Origin: Sulfurovum sp. | Lineage (GTDB): Bacteria; Campylobacterota; Campylobacteria; Campylobacterales; Sulfurovaceae | Direction: 5' to 3' | DNA length: 64,000 nucleotides | Assembly (NCBI GenBank): GCA_027063305.1 | Contig: JAMORY010000011.1 | Coordinates: 62,001 to 126,000, forward strand | Part shown: piece after piece, positions 35,562 through 44,501 of the stretch | How the letters are laid out: each line of letters opens with the position of its first letter | Position numbering within the stretch: the first letter of the stretch is position 1 | Notes under the pieces: generated by a model | What the model was told of the DNA's origin: nothing | The model's input: only the letters and a program-made list of their open reading frames with translations | Database searches by the model: none | Position numbers and translations under genes: made by a program

Positions 35562-36146
35562 ATGCAACAACAACTACAAGAAGCCTACAACACTCTTCTT
35601 GCCAAAGAGTACGACAAAGCCTTTGCGCTTTACTCTGCTTTGGCCGAGCAGAAAGAGCCGACCTCTTTTTACTATCTTGGCTTTCTTTACTTTAGAGGAT
35701 TGGGAGTTGAAAAAGATCTTAAAAAGGCGTTCGAAAACTATCTTGAAGCCGCTACGCGTGAGGTTCCGGTTGCCCAATTTGAAGTAGCATTGATGTTGGA
35801 GAACGGTGACGGCTGCGAACAGAACTACTCCGAAGCGGCATTTTGGTATGAAGAGGCGGCAAAGCGGGGGAACATTGAAGCTTTTAACAACCTTGGTGCA
35901 CTCTATCGAGAAGGAATGGGTGTGGAGCAGGATTATAAAAAAGCCTTTATTCTCTTTAGCAAAGCCGCACAAGCGGGGAATGCACAAGCACAGTTCAATC
36001 TCGGTGCACTCTACGATATGGGTCTAGGGTGTGAGGAAGATAAGGAAAAAGCCATCGAGTGGTGCCGAAAAGCCGCCTACCAAGGCCACGAAAAAGCAAA
36101 AGGGATCATCCAAAGAATGCAACAGGACGGACAGATCGTTTTTTAA
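35562..36146 (+). CDS. Sel1-repeat protein
   Basis: 194 residues made of about four Sel1-like helical repeats (for example NLGALYREGMGVEQDYKKA and NLGALYDMGLGCEEDKEKA). Such repeats form a solenoid for protein contacts. There is no signal peptide, so it would act in the cytosol. It starts 2 bp after valS and is surely co-transcribed with it. Partner unknown. Confidence 0.82.
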   Translation: MQQQLQEAYNTLLAKEYDKAFALYSALAEQKEPTSFYYLGFLYFRGLGVEKDLKKAFENYLEAATREVPVAQFEVALMLENGDGCEQNYSEAAFWYEEAAKRGNIEAFNNLGALYREGMGVEQDYKKAFILFSKAAQAGNAQAQFNLGALYDMGLGCEEDKEKAIEWCRKAAYQGHEKAKGIIQRMQQDGQIVF

Positions 36147-36166
36147 CGAACTGTCTGGCATATTTT

Positions 36167-37438
36167 TCATAACTCACTCCCCGTTTTAATAATATCCAAC
36201 CCAAATCGCTCTCGTAAGCGTTGCATGGTACGGGTCAAGTGCCGTTTGGTACGGTCCTCGTCCAAAGAGAGAAGTGAGAGCGTACGGGGTGTATCTTTGG
36301 TAAAATCCGAAACCGTTACTGTCAGTTTGATCGCACCGCAGTAGGGTTTCTCTTCGTTCTCGAACATCTCCTCCAAACTTTTTTTAAAAAGCGGTTCGCT
36401 AAAGATACGGGTTACTTTACGCCTTACTTTGATTCGTGTACCGTTCTCATACCCTATTCTCAAATAGTAGGTGGTGGGATTGGCACTGATCGCCATTGCC
36501 ATGTAGCTGATGTGACGCGCCATGACCATGATACGCCGTTTGATCTCCGATATATCGTAGATAGGGTCGAACGTACGGCTGATACCGATCGATTTTCGTG
36601 CACTTTTACCCGATATTCCCTCTCCATCCGTTCCCGTTACCCGTTTATAGAGTTGAATACCCGGTTTTTTCCAACGATAGAAAAGTGCTTTTTGGGCTTT
36701 AATGTCCCCTAAGGTATGGATGTAATGCGCTTTTAATTTTCGGGCGAACCCCTTACCGATACCGGGAAAATCCTCAATGGGAACGGTGCGGGTATAAGAT
36801 TCTATATCTTCTACCATAAAAACACCGTAGGGTTTAGCGGACTTTGTAGCGAGTTTTGCGATCCATTTGGCATCGCTGATCCCTATGGAGACAGGAAGCA
36901 TGAACTTTTGCATGATCTCCTCTTTCAGCTTGGAAGCGAACGCATATACCTCTTTCTTTGAGACCCATCCGCTCACATCGGCAAAGAACTCATCGATACT
37001 GTACTGCTCTACTTGCGGTATCTTGCTACAGATAAACCGGTGAAGTGCTTTCGATAGTGTATGATAATGCGGATAGCAGGAGGGAACGACCACCATTTGC
37101 GGACAGCACTGAAGGGCTTGCGCTACAGGCATGGTGGTTTTGACACCGCATGCTCTGGCTTCATAGCTTGCCGAGGTGATGATGCCGCGTATGCGACGCT
37201 CTCCTTTGCCATCATCATCGATGAAGTAACTCTCGAACGTTCGTGTCGCATCACTATAGAAGACTGGTGCGACAAATGCACCGCTGTTATCATTCATCAG
37301 TCTGATACGGCTTCGTTTACTCTCAAATATCTCAAGGTTGCTCCGGCTTCCGACCGCCATAGGGATACCACGCAAGGAGGGATCGAAAACACGTTCGGCC
37401 GAAGCGAAAAAAGAGTCGACATCGATATGCAGGAACAT
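36167..37438 (-). CDS. Y-family DNA polymerase (DinB-like) with fingers insert
   Basis: 423 residues. It starts MFLHIDVDSFFASAERV (metal-binding Asp, steric gate Phe) and has the catalytic pair Asp149-Glu150 in QYSIDEFFADVSGW, a helix-hairpin-helix in DFPGIGKGFARKL and a little-finger domain. It copies damaged templates with low fidelity. Between AVG30 and RGIITSASYEAR about 45-50 extra residues are present compared with standard DinB. I recall the same insert in other Campylobacterota, so it looks lineage-specific. No C-terminal clamp-binding motif was confirmed. Confidence 0.82.
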   Translation of the reverse strand: MFLHIDVDSFFASAERVFDPSLRGIPMAVGSRSNLEIFESKRSRIRLMNDNSGAFVAPVFYSDATRTFESYFIDDDGKGERRIRGIITSASYEARACGVKTTMPVAQALQCCPQMVVVPSCYPHYHTLSKALHRFICSKIPQVEQYSIDEFFADVSGWVSKKEVYAFASKLKEEIMQKFMLPVSIGISDAKWIAKLATKSAKPYGVFMVEDIESYTRTVPIEDFPGIGKGFARKLKAHYIHTLGDIKAQKALFYRWKKPGIQLYKRVTGTDGEGISGKSARKSIGISRTFDPIYDISEIKRRIMVMARHISYMAMAISANPTTYYLRIGYENGTRIKVRRKVTRIFSEPLFKKSLEEMFENEEKPYCGAIKLTVTVSDFTKDTPRTLSLLSLDEDRTKRHLTRTMQRLRERFGLDIIKTGSEL

Positions 37439-37509
37439 ACGCCATCCTTTTTGAAAAAGTATAGCGTAATGTAGTATCGGCAGGAAAAAAAATGCTAAAT
37501 TGTCATATT

Positions 37510-38283
37510 TTAGAGAGGAAGGTCAAGTACCAGTTTTACCGGACAGTGGTCACTCCCCATGATCTCATCGAGTATCTCCGCTTCGACAATGTGATCTTTG
37601 AGGTCATCGGAGACAAAAAAGTAGTCGATACGCCATCCGACATTCCTGCTGCGAGCCCCTGCCCTGTAACTCCACCAGCTGTAGCGATCGGATTCATCGG
37701 GGTGCAGATGACGGAAGGTATCGATATAGCCGTTAGCGACCAGTGTATCCATCCACTCCCGCTCTATAGGCAGGAAGCCCGAAGTCTTTTCATTGGCTTT
37801 GGGGCGAGCGATATCGATAGGCTTGTGTGCTGTGTTGACATCTCCGCAAAAGATAATGGACTTTCCTGCATCCCTAAGGGCATTGATGTGCGCAAGGAAG
37901 CGGTCATAGAACGCAAGTTTATAGGCAAGTCTCTCCTCACCGCTCTGTCCGTTGGGAAAGTAGATGTTCAAAAGTACATAACGACCGAAGTGGTATTCGT
38001 TGATACGCCCTTCATGCAGTATATCCACCTCTTCACAGCCATAAGCCTCTCCCTTAATGTCGGTAAAGAGTGCTACACCTGATTGTCCTTTCTTTGAAGA
38101 GGAGTTGATACTTTGAAATTTGAATTTACGTTTGAAGATCGTGTCGGGGATCTGTTCTGCTTCGGCTTTGATCTCCTGTAGGCAGAGAAAGTCGACATCT
38201 GTCTCATCGATCCAGTGTAGTGCTTGTTTCTTGTCAACGGCACGAATACCGTTGACATTCCATGAGATGAACGTAAGTTGCAT
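37510..38283 (-). CDS. xthA: Exodeoxyribonuclease III (AP endonuclease family)
   Basis: 257 residues from the ATG at 38283 (MQLTFISWNVNGIRAV). Signature residues: Asn in SWNVNGIR, Glu in CLQEIKAE, the GDVNTAHKPIDIARP motif and a final GSDHCPV with the catalytic His. It incises abasic sites and trims 3' ends in base excision repair. It stands alone between the Y-family polymerase and a small unknown gene. Confidence 0.92.
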   Translation of the reverse strand: MQLTFISWNVNGIRAVDKKQALHWIDETDVDFLCLQEIKAEAEQIPDTIFKRKFKFQSINSSSKKGQSGVALFTDIKGEAYGCEEVDILHEGRINEYHFGRYVLLNIYFPNGQSGEERLAYKLAFYDRFLAHINALRDAGKSIIFCGDVNTAHKPIDIARPKANEKTSGFLPIEREWMDTLVANGYIDTFRHLHPDESDRYSWWSYRAGARSRNVGWRIDYFFVSDDLKDHIVEAEILDEIMGSDHCPVKLVLDLPL

Positions 38284-38325
38284 GATAGCGGCTCCGAATT
38301 TTTGCGCCACTATAGCGAAAAAAGC

Positions 38326-38820
38326 TTAGGAGACTTTTTCTAAAGGTGAGGGACGTGGTGTTCGGCGGCGCTCTTTGCCGTTGTAGTTCTGCTGTTTCTC
38401 ATTGTATTCACTCAAGTCCCTAAAGTCGTTCTTCAAAGAGATACCCGCCATCTTCTCGAACTGTTCGAACTCCGATCTTGGTATGATGAACGAAACTTCC
38501 GTCACATGCACCATGTTCCACTTCTCATCAAAAACCTCTTTTTGAAAGGCAACGTGTGCAGCGGTGATCTCAGGCTCACTTCCCTCTTTGAGCAGATTCT
38601 TTTTGAATGCATACCGTAGGAACATCGGTTTGAGTTCCAAGTTACGAATGATCTCGATCTTCTTCTTTTTGGCAGCTTCATGTTTTTGACCCGTATCATC
38701 AGGGTTCTGAAGTCCGAAATAGTCTCCTGTCAGTACGCGTTTGAACGTTCTTCCCGGAGGATCCTTGGGGTCGTTGGTCTTTGGTGTGTGGCTAAATAGT
38801 TGTTTGAACCATGTCATCAT
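38326..38820 (-). CDS. Hypothetical protein, 164 aa
   Basis: A soluble, basic, charged protein with no motif I can name; the middle reads PMFLRYAFKKNLLKEGSEP and the C-terminus is Lys/Arg-rich. The ATG overlaps the stop of the methyltransferase gene (ATGA), so the two are co-translated. A functional link to that enzyme is possible but unproven. Confidence 0.6.
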   Translation of the reverse strand: MMTWFKQLFSHTPKTNDPKDPPGRTFKRVLTGDYFGLQNPDDTGQKHEAAKKKKIEIIRNLELKPMFLRYAFKKNLLKEGSEPEITAAHVAFQKEVFDEKWNMVHVTEVSFIIPRSEFEQFEKMAGISLKNDFRDLSEYNEKQQNYNGKERRRTPRPSPLEKVS

Positions 38821-39473
38821 GATAGGAGTTCTCCTTTCTTCTTGAAGATGACCATATTCTTACCGTTCTGCGCGACCATTTCACATCCGTGCATCTGTGC
38901 AAGAACCTGAAATGTCTTTGCGGTAAAAAAGACAATATGGGTTGGATCCTTATGATAATACCATGAAAGGAATTGCTCAGGATCATTCGGATGGAACTGT
39001 GTCTGAATCGCCAAACTTCCCCCTGGTGTCAAACGTGACACCAGCTCGGCGAATATCAGCTTGGGCTGATGAAGGTGCTCGAATACCTCGGTAGAGACGA
39101 TAAGGTCGTACCGTTTTTTGGTATAGTCGTCAGAAGGGTGATAGATCGGATCATAGGCATCACAGGCAATACCCCGGTCTTGAAGCATTGTGGCAAGTAG
39201 TGTGCTTCGACCGCATCCAAAATCCAGAGCATGCGAGACATCCGTTCCCACATGAGGGAGAACGAAGTCTAAAAATCGCTGAAAGTATGCTCTGTACCCT
39301 TCATCATGAGGATCGTTCTCATGAAGATCATAGCGGCTCTTTTGATCTTCTATCGGCTGGTAACAGGAGGGTGACTTGAAAATATATGCACAGGAACGAC
39401 ACCAGTGGTAGGTGATAGTCTCTGGTTTATTCTTGAATGTCAGTGTCGAACCGTTGCATATATGGCACTTCAT
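38817..39473 (-). CDS. Class I SAM-dependent methyltransferase with N-terminal zinc ribbon
   Basis: 218 residues from the ATG at 39473, which has AGGGAGCTG upstream. A short zinc ribbon (CHIC near residue 3, CRSC near 25) precedes the Rossmann methyltransferase core with LDFGCGRSTLLATML (SAM-binding loop) and YDLIVSTEVFEHL. Similar proteins modify sugars, quinones or other small molecules; the substrate here is unknown. It overlaps the 164-aa gene downstream by 4 bp. Confidence 0.78.
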   Translation of the reverse strand: MKCHICNGSTLTFKNKPETITYHWCRSCAYIFKSPSCYQPIEDQKSRYDLHENDPHDEGYRAYFQRFLDFVLPHVGTDVSHALDFGCGRSTLLATMLQDRGIACDAYDPIYHPSDDYTKKRYDLIVSTEVFEHLHQPKLIFAELVSRLTPGGSLAIQTQFHPNDPEQFLSWYYHKDPTHIVFFTAKTFQVLAQMHGCEMVAQNGKNMVIFKKKGELLS

Positions 39474-39555
39474 CAGCTCCCTTTCTTTGCATTCCATCCA
39501 TTGAAATAGTAACCTCTTTACATTACTGAAGTATTAACTCTTCATAGATATCTGT

Positions 39556-39561
39556 TATAAT
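39556..39561 (+). promoter_or_regulatory. -10 box upstream of the DctP-like gene
   Basis: TATAAT within CTGTTATAATAC, 50 bp upstream of the ATG at 39612. No clear -35. Confidence 0.5.
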
Positions 39562-39611
39562 ACAAAAGATACTAGACAGATAGCGTTTTTGATAAAGGGT
39601 ATGATAACAAA

Positions 39612-40709
39612 ATGGAACGAAGAGATTTTTTAAGTGCCACTGCTTTAGGTGCCGGATTACTTACTTTGGGAGGGTGTCACCGCCCTAAAGAGCAACAGAG
39701 TACAGATACGGCCGAACACTACAGAGGAAAAAAGGTCACGCTCAAACTGGCGACATCATGGCCGGCACACTTTCCTATTATGGGAACAGGTGTGGACAGA
39801 TTTGCCAAACGCTGTTATGAACTTAGCGGCGGTACACTTGAGATCAAGGTCTTTGCCAAGAACATCCTTGTACCCGCAATGCAAGTGTTCGATGCCTGTT
39901 CGGCTGCACAGATTGATGCCTTTCATTCGGGTGTTTACTACTGGAAAGGGAAGAATCTTGCCTTCTCTATCTTCGGAGGAATGCCACTTGGGTTGACCAG
40001 TGAAGAGATGATCACATGGTTGAAGTTCGGCGGCGGGTATGAGCTGTGGCGTGAGCTTTACGGAAAGTTCAACCTCTACCCTCTCATTGGAGGAACGACA
40101 GGACCTCAGATGGGAGGATGGTTCAAAAAACCCATTAACTCACTAGCAGACCTAAAAGGGTTGAAGATGCGTATTCCCGGACTGGGTGGAGAAGTAATGA
40201 AGCGTCTGGGTATCAATCCCGTACTGCTCCCTGCCGGTGAGATATATACGGCACTTGAGCGTGGTACTATCGATGCGACCGAATGGGTCGGACCGGCACT
40301 TGACAGAATGATGGGCTTTGACAAAGCGGCACACTATTATTATACCGGATGGCATGAACCGGGTTCTATTCTTGAACTGACATTCAATAAAGCAAGATGG
40401 GAAAAACTCTCACCTGAACATCAAGCGATCATTACCGCAGCGGCCGAAGAGATGACGGGTACGATGTTGCAAGAGTTCCGTTATGAAAATGCCAAAGCAT
40501 TTGCATCACTCCCTTCATACGTTAAAGTGATGTCATTTCCGACAGAGGTGATGAATGCAGCCAAAAAAGCATTAAAGGAAGTATTGGCCAAACAGAGTCA
40601 AGAGAGTACGGATTTTAAAAGGGTACTTCAAAGTTATGAAGCCTTTGCAAAGCTGAATAAACCATGGGACGATATCAGTACGAAGAACTTCCTAGAGATC
40701 AGAGGATAG
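39612..40709 (+). CDS. TRAP-type solute-binding protein (DctP/TakP-like), predicted Tat lipoprotein
   Basis: 365 residues. The N-terminus has a twin-arginine motif (ERRDFLSA) and a lipobox (LTLGGC), so it is probably exported folded and lipidated. The body matches TRAP dicarboxylate/2-oxoacid binding proteins (LKLATSWPAHFP, LKGLKMRIPGLGGEVMKRLG, ALERGTIDATEWVGP). The DctQ/DctM membrane subunits are not adjacent, so it either serves a transporter elsewhere or has a sensing role. Confidence 0.85.
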   Translation: MERRDFLSATALGAGLLTLGGCHRPKEQQSTDTAEHYRGKKVTLKLATSWPAHFPIMGTGVDRFAKRCYELSGGTLEIKVFAKNILVPAMQVFDACSAAQIDAFHSGVYYWKGKNLAFSIFGGMPLGLTSEEMITWLKFGGGYELWRELYGKFNLYPLIGGTTGPQMGGWFKKPINSLADLKGLKMRIPGLGGEVMKRLGINPVLLPAGEIYTALERGTIDATEWVGPALDRMMGFDKAAHYYYTGWHEPGSILELTFNKARWEKLSPEHQAIITAAAEEMTGTMLQEFRYENAKAFASLPSYVKVMSFPTEVMNAAKKALKEVLAKQSQESTDFKRVLQSYEAFAKLNKPWDDISTKNFLEIRG

Positions 40710-40760
40710 TTCTTCTACCGTCCCTTGCGGTTTCTAACTTATAACGTATTCAATTCTAAC

Positions 40761-40848
40761 AATCCCGTCACAGGCATGCGGGATTAATGAAGTAAGGAGA
40801 TTAGGATTTTTGTTCGGTCACCGTTTCATTGGCTCTTGATAACCGAAC
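40761..40848. other. Intergenic hairpins after the DctP-like gene
   Basis: Two inverted repeats: AATCCCG/CGGGATT (40761-40767 and 40779-40785) and GTTCGGT/ACCGAAC (40812-40818 and 40842-40848). Neither is followed by a T run. They may be 3' end processing or weak terminator structures between convergent genes. Confidence 0.35.
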
Positions 40849-40891
40849 AAGAGAATTATAGCTACTAAGCATTACCGCAGTATTACTTCCG

Positions 40892-41245
40892 TTACTCCCA
40901 GAACGGTAAAATAACTGCAAGTTGCTCTTCGCTGAGAATATGTGTCGTATCATAGATACATTTAAGATGGATACGGGTCGCCTCCAGCTTCAACTCTGCG
41001 ATCTTCTTAAGCTGTGCTTCCACACTCTTAGGTGCTTCTTTGTCTATCATCGCCTCTGCCACTTCCATTTCCAAGGGACGGAGTGCCTGTTTGATCTTCC
41101 CGATACCCGCAAGGGTCTCTTTGCGTACTTTCAGTAGTTTGCTCTTCTGCTCATCGCTCAACCCCAGTTTTGCTTTATCCCAATTCTGCATCAAGAGCTT
41201 GGTCATATGTGGGAGTACCTCGGAATTTATCAGGAACGGTGAAGA
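40892..41245 (-). pseudogene. Spy/CpxP-like periplasmic protein lacking its signal peptide
   Basis: An in-frame stretch follows directly after the TGA that ends the cytochrome frame: it reads SSPFLINSEVLPHM, then TKLLMQNWDKAKLGLSDEQ, and a helical region typical of Spy/CpxP-like periplasmic proteins. The first ATG (41206) falls inside the conserved part and no signal peptide is encoded upstream. Either the 5' end was lost or this was the tail of a fusion with the cytochrome, cut off by a stop. The 104-residue frame from 41206 might still be translated. Confidence 0.5.
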
Positions 41246-41667
41246 TCATAGTGCACGCATCGCATTGTTTCGAAGGATTTCTTTGATCATACGTACGAAT
41301 GCAGGATGCGGATAGATCTCAATAAGGCAGTCTGCAATATGTCCCAGCTCTTGAGGTGTGACCTTTCCTTTGAGTGGAGGCATCACACCGAACTTTGCAA
41401 CTTTGTTCGACTCACACACCGACTTGGAGGCACTAGGATGTTGAACATAGTCGATAATAAATGCTTTTTGTGCCGCTTTATCGCGAATAGCATCTTTGAG
41501 GTGGAACAGCACTGCATCGAATGCAGGCGCTTTAAGTGTAGGGATCTGCTCAGGCTCAGGTTTCTCCAACATGTGACACGAAGCACAATGTTGCTTTATA
41601 AGCGATTTCCCCTCCCCTGCGAACATCAGTACTGATGCAGCTATATAAAAAATAATGATCTTTTCAT
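41246..41667 (-). pseudogene. c-type cytochrome, frameshifted in its signal peptide
   Basis: The mature part (from about 41632 down) has one haem site, QHCASCHM, and a later MPPLKG that can give the Met ligand, as in small monohaem cytochromes. A good ribosome-binding site (AAGGA) sits before an ATG at 41667, but that frame reads MKRSLFFI and stops. One extra T in the T6 run (41647-41652) would give MKRSLFFYIAASVLMFAGEG, a perfect signal peptide joined to the cytochrome. It is therefore off as sequenced, by mutation, phase variation or read error. Confidence 0.65.
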
Positions 41668-41706
41668 TTATAATCCTTGATATTTTTAGTTTAGGAATTA
41701 TAATGA

Positions 41707-41747
41707 TTAAATGTTATGGGTATGCAGGGTTATTAGATGTGCCCTTA
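41707..41747 (-). repeat. Solo copy of the MITE terminal repeat
   Basis: Bases 41710-41747 are a perfect 38-bp reverse complement of 31845-31882, the outer left end of the MITE-like element. No second end or MITE interior is seen next to it. It lies between the cytochrome remnant and the DUF4832 gene. Confidence 0.7.
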
Positions 41748-41767
41748 ATTTAAAGTGAACTCTCTAT

Positions 41768-43526
41768 TTAATGAACATCGATATCACACTCCAAGAGGTT
41801 TGCTTCTTCACTTTCGACCCATGTATGGCTGTTTGCCAAAGCAATACTCCCTCCATCCGTCTCAATTTTGAAGTAGAGGCAGTATGTGCCTTTTTTGATC
41901 GGATCAAGATCAACATGATACGTTACTTCATGCGCTTCTTGCCCGTACCATTTACGAATATTCTCCGTAAGAGGAAGAATATAGCGGTCGGTATCATTCA
42001 TCAGTAAAAAAGAGACGGAAGCATTTCTATAAGGGGCAGCATATCCCTTGTTTTCAAAAGAGAAGCGAATATCAAGGTCGGCATCATCGTAAGAGAGTTC
42101 AAGTTGTGTCGCTTCAAGTCTATAGCCTAGGTTTTGGGCTATTTTTTCATAACACCCCTGATCTTTCCACTTCTCTATTACATCGGGGTGGTAGGCATCA
42201 TTGAGAAAAGAGAAGTGAAGGGTTTTAAGTTGTGCTAGGGTATTGGGGCAGTTGCTTAGTTGTGCGTCATCTCCATCACCGATACCACAAGTCTCACCAC
42301 CCATTGGTGTGTACTGCGTATCGTTCGCTACGTAAGCACGCCAAAAATCGATATTGTCGCTCATATAGGTTCCCGCATCTGTTTGGTTGACCAAAAAGCA
42401 GTCGTTGTGGTGTCCCACATGGCTTGAAAGTTGTGTACTATAGGCTGTTTGAGGAGTGATCATACCTGTATCTCCCACTTCACCGTAGCTCTCACTCTCA
42501 CCAAAGAGTAACTCTTTATGCATAGGGGTACGTATTTGTAGATAGGTTTGTGGGAATATTGCTGCAAGTTTTTCCACAAGCTCCCGTCTATTCTCGATGT
42601 AGCCGTCTGTTCCCTCTTCGAAGTCACCGCTGAAGCTGTGCCACTCTCCCCATGCACCGATCAATCCTGCCTGTAGTACGGAGATAGTATGGGTATATTG
42701 TTGCAATAGGGGTGTCAGTTGATCCAAGTGTGAGAGGATAAGCGCTTTCTCCGGATCGGGTGAATCGATACTGTCTCGATACTTAATACGCAAGATCAAT
42801 CCTATATGTGCTGTTTGCGCATCTTGTAGATTTTTCTCGATCGTAGAGAGAAGTGAGTCAGGAAGTGTTTGTGTCTCATTGTAGTCGGAGAGATCGATGG
42901 GTGCATAGACCAGTCTATAACCTTCGTTATAGGCTGCTTCATACGCATTATAGTCACGCTCTTTCTCCAAACCGTAACTGGCATCATAGAAACCTCTGTC
43001 CGGGTTTATGAGATTTAAAGAAGCGTTCGATTCATACTGTTGTGATTGTGTGATAGGGGTAACTATGACATACCGATATACAGGATCCGCTTCATTTCCG
43101 GAAGTGTCACTGACACGGTACGTAAGTTGATAGGTTCCACTATGTAAAGTATCGACTTCTCCGCTACGGATTATTTGATCTGTCAAATTTCCATCTTGTT
43201 CATCATATGCTTCTGCACCGGGATCGACAAAGGGTGTTTTTGCTCTGATCGTAATGGTTTTGGTACCTTTAAGCTCAATGATCGGACTAACGGAGTCCAC
43301 AGGAGAGAGCACCCAGCCCACTGGAACATCGCAGGGGGTGGGAAAATCTTTCTCTTCACCTGTTTCAGGGTTATAAGCATGCGTAACGACTGACTTCACT
43401 ACCGTTTTCATCATTATCGCTCTGATTAAGATCAACACTAGTTTGATCGCTGACGGAACCTCCACTACAGCCATTAAGCATCCAAAGGCTTACCATCCCT
43501 AAAATAATTGTTTGATATCGATATAT
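41768..43526 (-). pseudogene. DUF4832/DUF4874-type lipoprotein, broken 5' end
   Basis: The long frame (41768-43474) has an N-terminal immunoglobulin-like HYR/cadherin-type repeat (DPGAEAYDEQDGNLTDQI, YRVSDTSGNEA) and then a DUF4874-DUF4832 glycosidase-like body (NPDRGFYDAS, AGLIGAWGEWHSFSGDF). Its lipoprotein signal, LGMVSLWMLNGCSGG, is encoded in another frame just upstream; the frames part near 43392-43400. After the AAGGAG at 43533-43538 the expected ATG reads ATA (43524-43526). Both lesions suggest inactivation. The product would have been an outer-surface or periplasmic carbohydrate-active protein. Confidence 0.65.
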
Positions 43527-43547
43527 ATTAAACTCCTTGTGCCTACC

Positions 43548-43605
43548 ATTATAGCAAAACCTCATGCGTGAAATATTAAGAAGATTCGGCAAACTATGCT
43601 ATAAT
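43548..43605. promoter_or_regulatory. Divergent -10 boxes
   Basis: TATAAT occurs on the minus strand at 43548-43553 (for the DUF4832 gene) and on the plus strand at 43600-43605 (for the solute-binding protein gene). They sit about 50 bp apart between the two divergent broken genes. Confidence 0.5.
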
Positions 43606-43637
43606 GAATACTATTTCACTTTTGAAAAGGAGTATGA

Positions 43638-44501
43638 TTGTATAGGTTTTTTATACTACTTTTGGTGATCTGGGGCTTAGTGGGTGTGAGAGCCGTACGC
43701 AAAAACCTCTGAAGATCGCAGCAAACCAGTGGGTGGGGTATACACCGCTTTTCTATGCCAATGAGATGGGATGGTTGGAAGAGGACGGCTTTACGCTGAA
43801 GTTCGTCAGCGCACTTTCCGAGAGCTTGAACCTTTTTCATACCCGTTCTGTCGATATTATGACATCGACGCAGTATGAGTATATGCAAGCGAGAAGAGAG
43901 AACGACCATGTTGTACCGATGATCCTCTTCGACCGTTCCAACAGTGGTGATATGATACTTTCGAACACAACACTTGATGTCATAAAGCATGCATCCAAGA
44001 TGTCTATCTCGAACAAGAGAGTATCAATACCGTACTGCTCAATGACTTTATTCGAAAATATCATATCCCGTATGAGCGGTTGCAGGTGCATGAGATGAAT
44101 CCTTTTGATCTCAAATCCTTCATGCCGACAAATGATCCCGTACTCATTATCACCTATGCCCCCTATGATGTCAAACTGCTTGCACACGGTTTTCATGTTA
44201 TAGACTCGACACGAACCATGCAGACCCTGCTTGTAGTGGATTTTCTCTGTGCTGACAGAGCACTTATTGTACAGGAACAGAAACGCTTTAAAAAGCTCAA
44301 AGCCCATATTGACCGTGCGATCGAAGTGAGTCAAACCGACCCCAAGCACTATTTTGATGTGGTCGTTCCCTATTTGCAAGAGAAGGACTTTCGCCATTTC
44401 AAAGAGGAACTCTCTGCTATAGAATGGATCAACCACCCTACTTCCATATTTTTAAAGAAGCTTCAAAACACCATATCGAGACAGGAAGTATTATCCCATG
44501 A
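43638..44501 (+). pseudogene. NMT1/ABC-type solute-binding lipoprotein, multiply frameshifted
   Basis: Conceptual repair gives a lipoprotein: TTG start at 43638 after AAGGAG, YRFFILLLVIWGL, then a one-base slip to SGCES near 43680. The body KIAANQWVGYTPLFYANEMGW is typical of NMT1/THI5-like binding proteins. A second slip near 43999 joins HASK to DVYLEQESINTVLLNDF, and a third near 44438 restores a tail ending HIETGSIIP whose TGA overlaps the next ATG. Each slip fits loss of one base. No permease or ATPase gene is nearby, so it was probably a sensor partner of the GGDEF-EAL protein. Confidence 0.7.

Noticed and set aside
41246-41248. TGA between the cytochrome and the Spy-like domain as a selenocysteine codon
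   Set aside because: No SECIS-like hairpin was recognised after it, the flanking residues do not fit a known selenoprotein, and the cytochrome upstream is itself frameshifted.
31845-41747. A 9.9-kb composite transposon bounded by the two perfect inverted termini
   Set aside because: The enclosed genes are ordinary core genes (valS, xthA), the outer flanks do not form a target duplication (ATAA versus TTAA), and the left end already pairs with a nearer right end at 32113.
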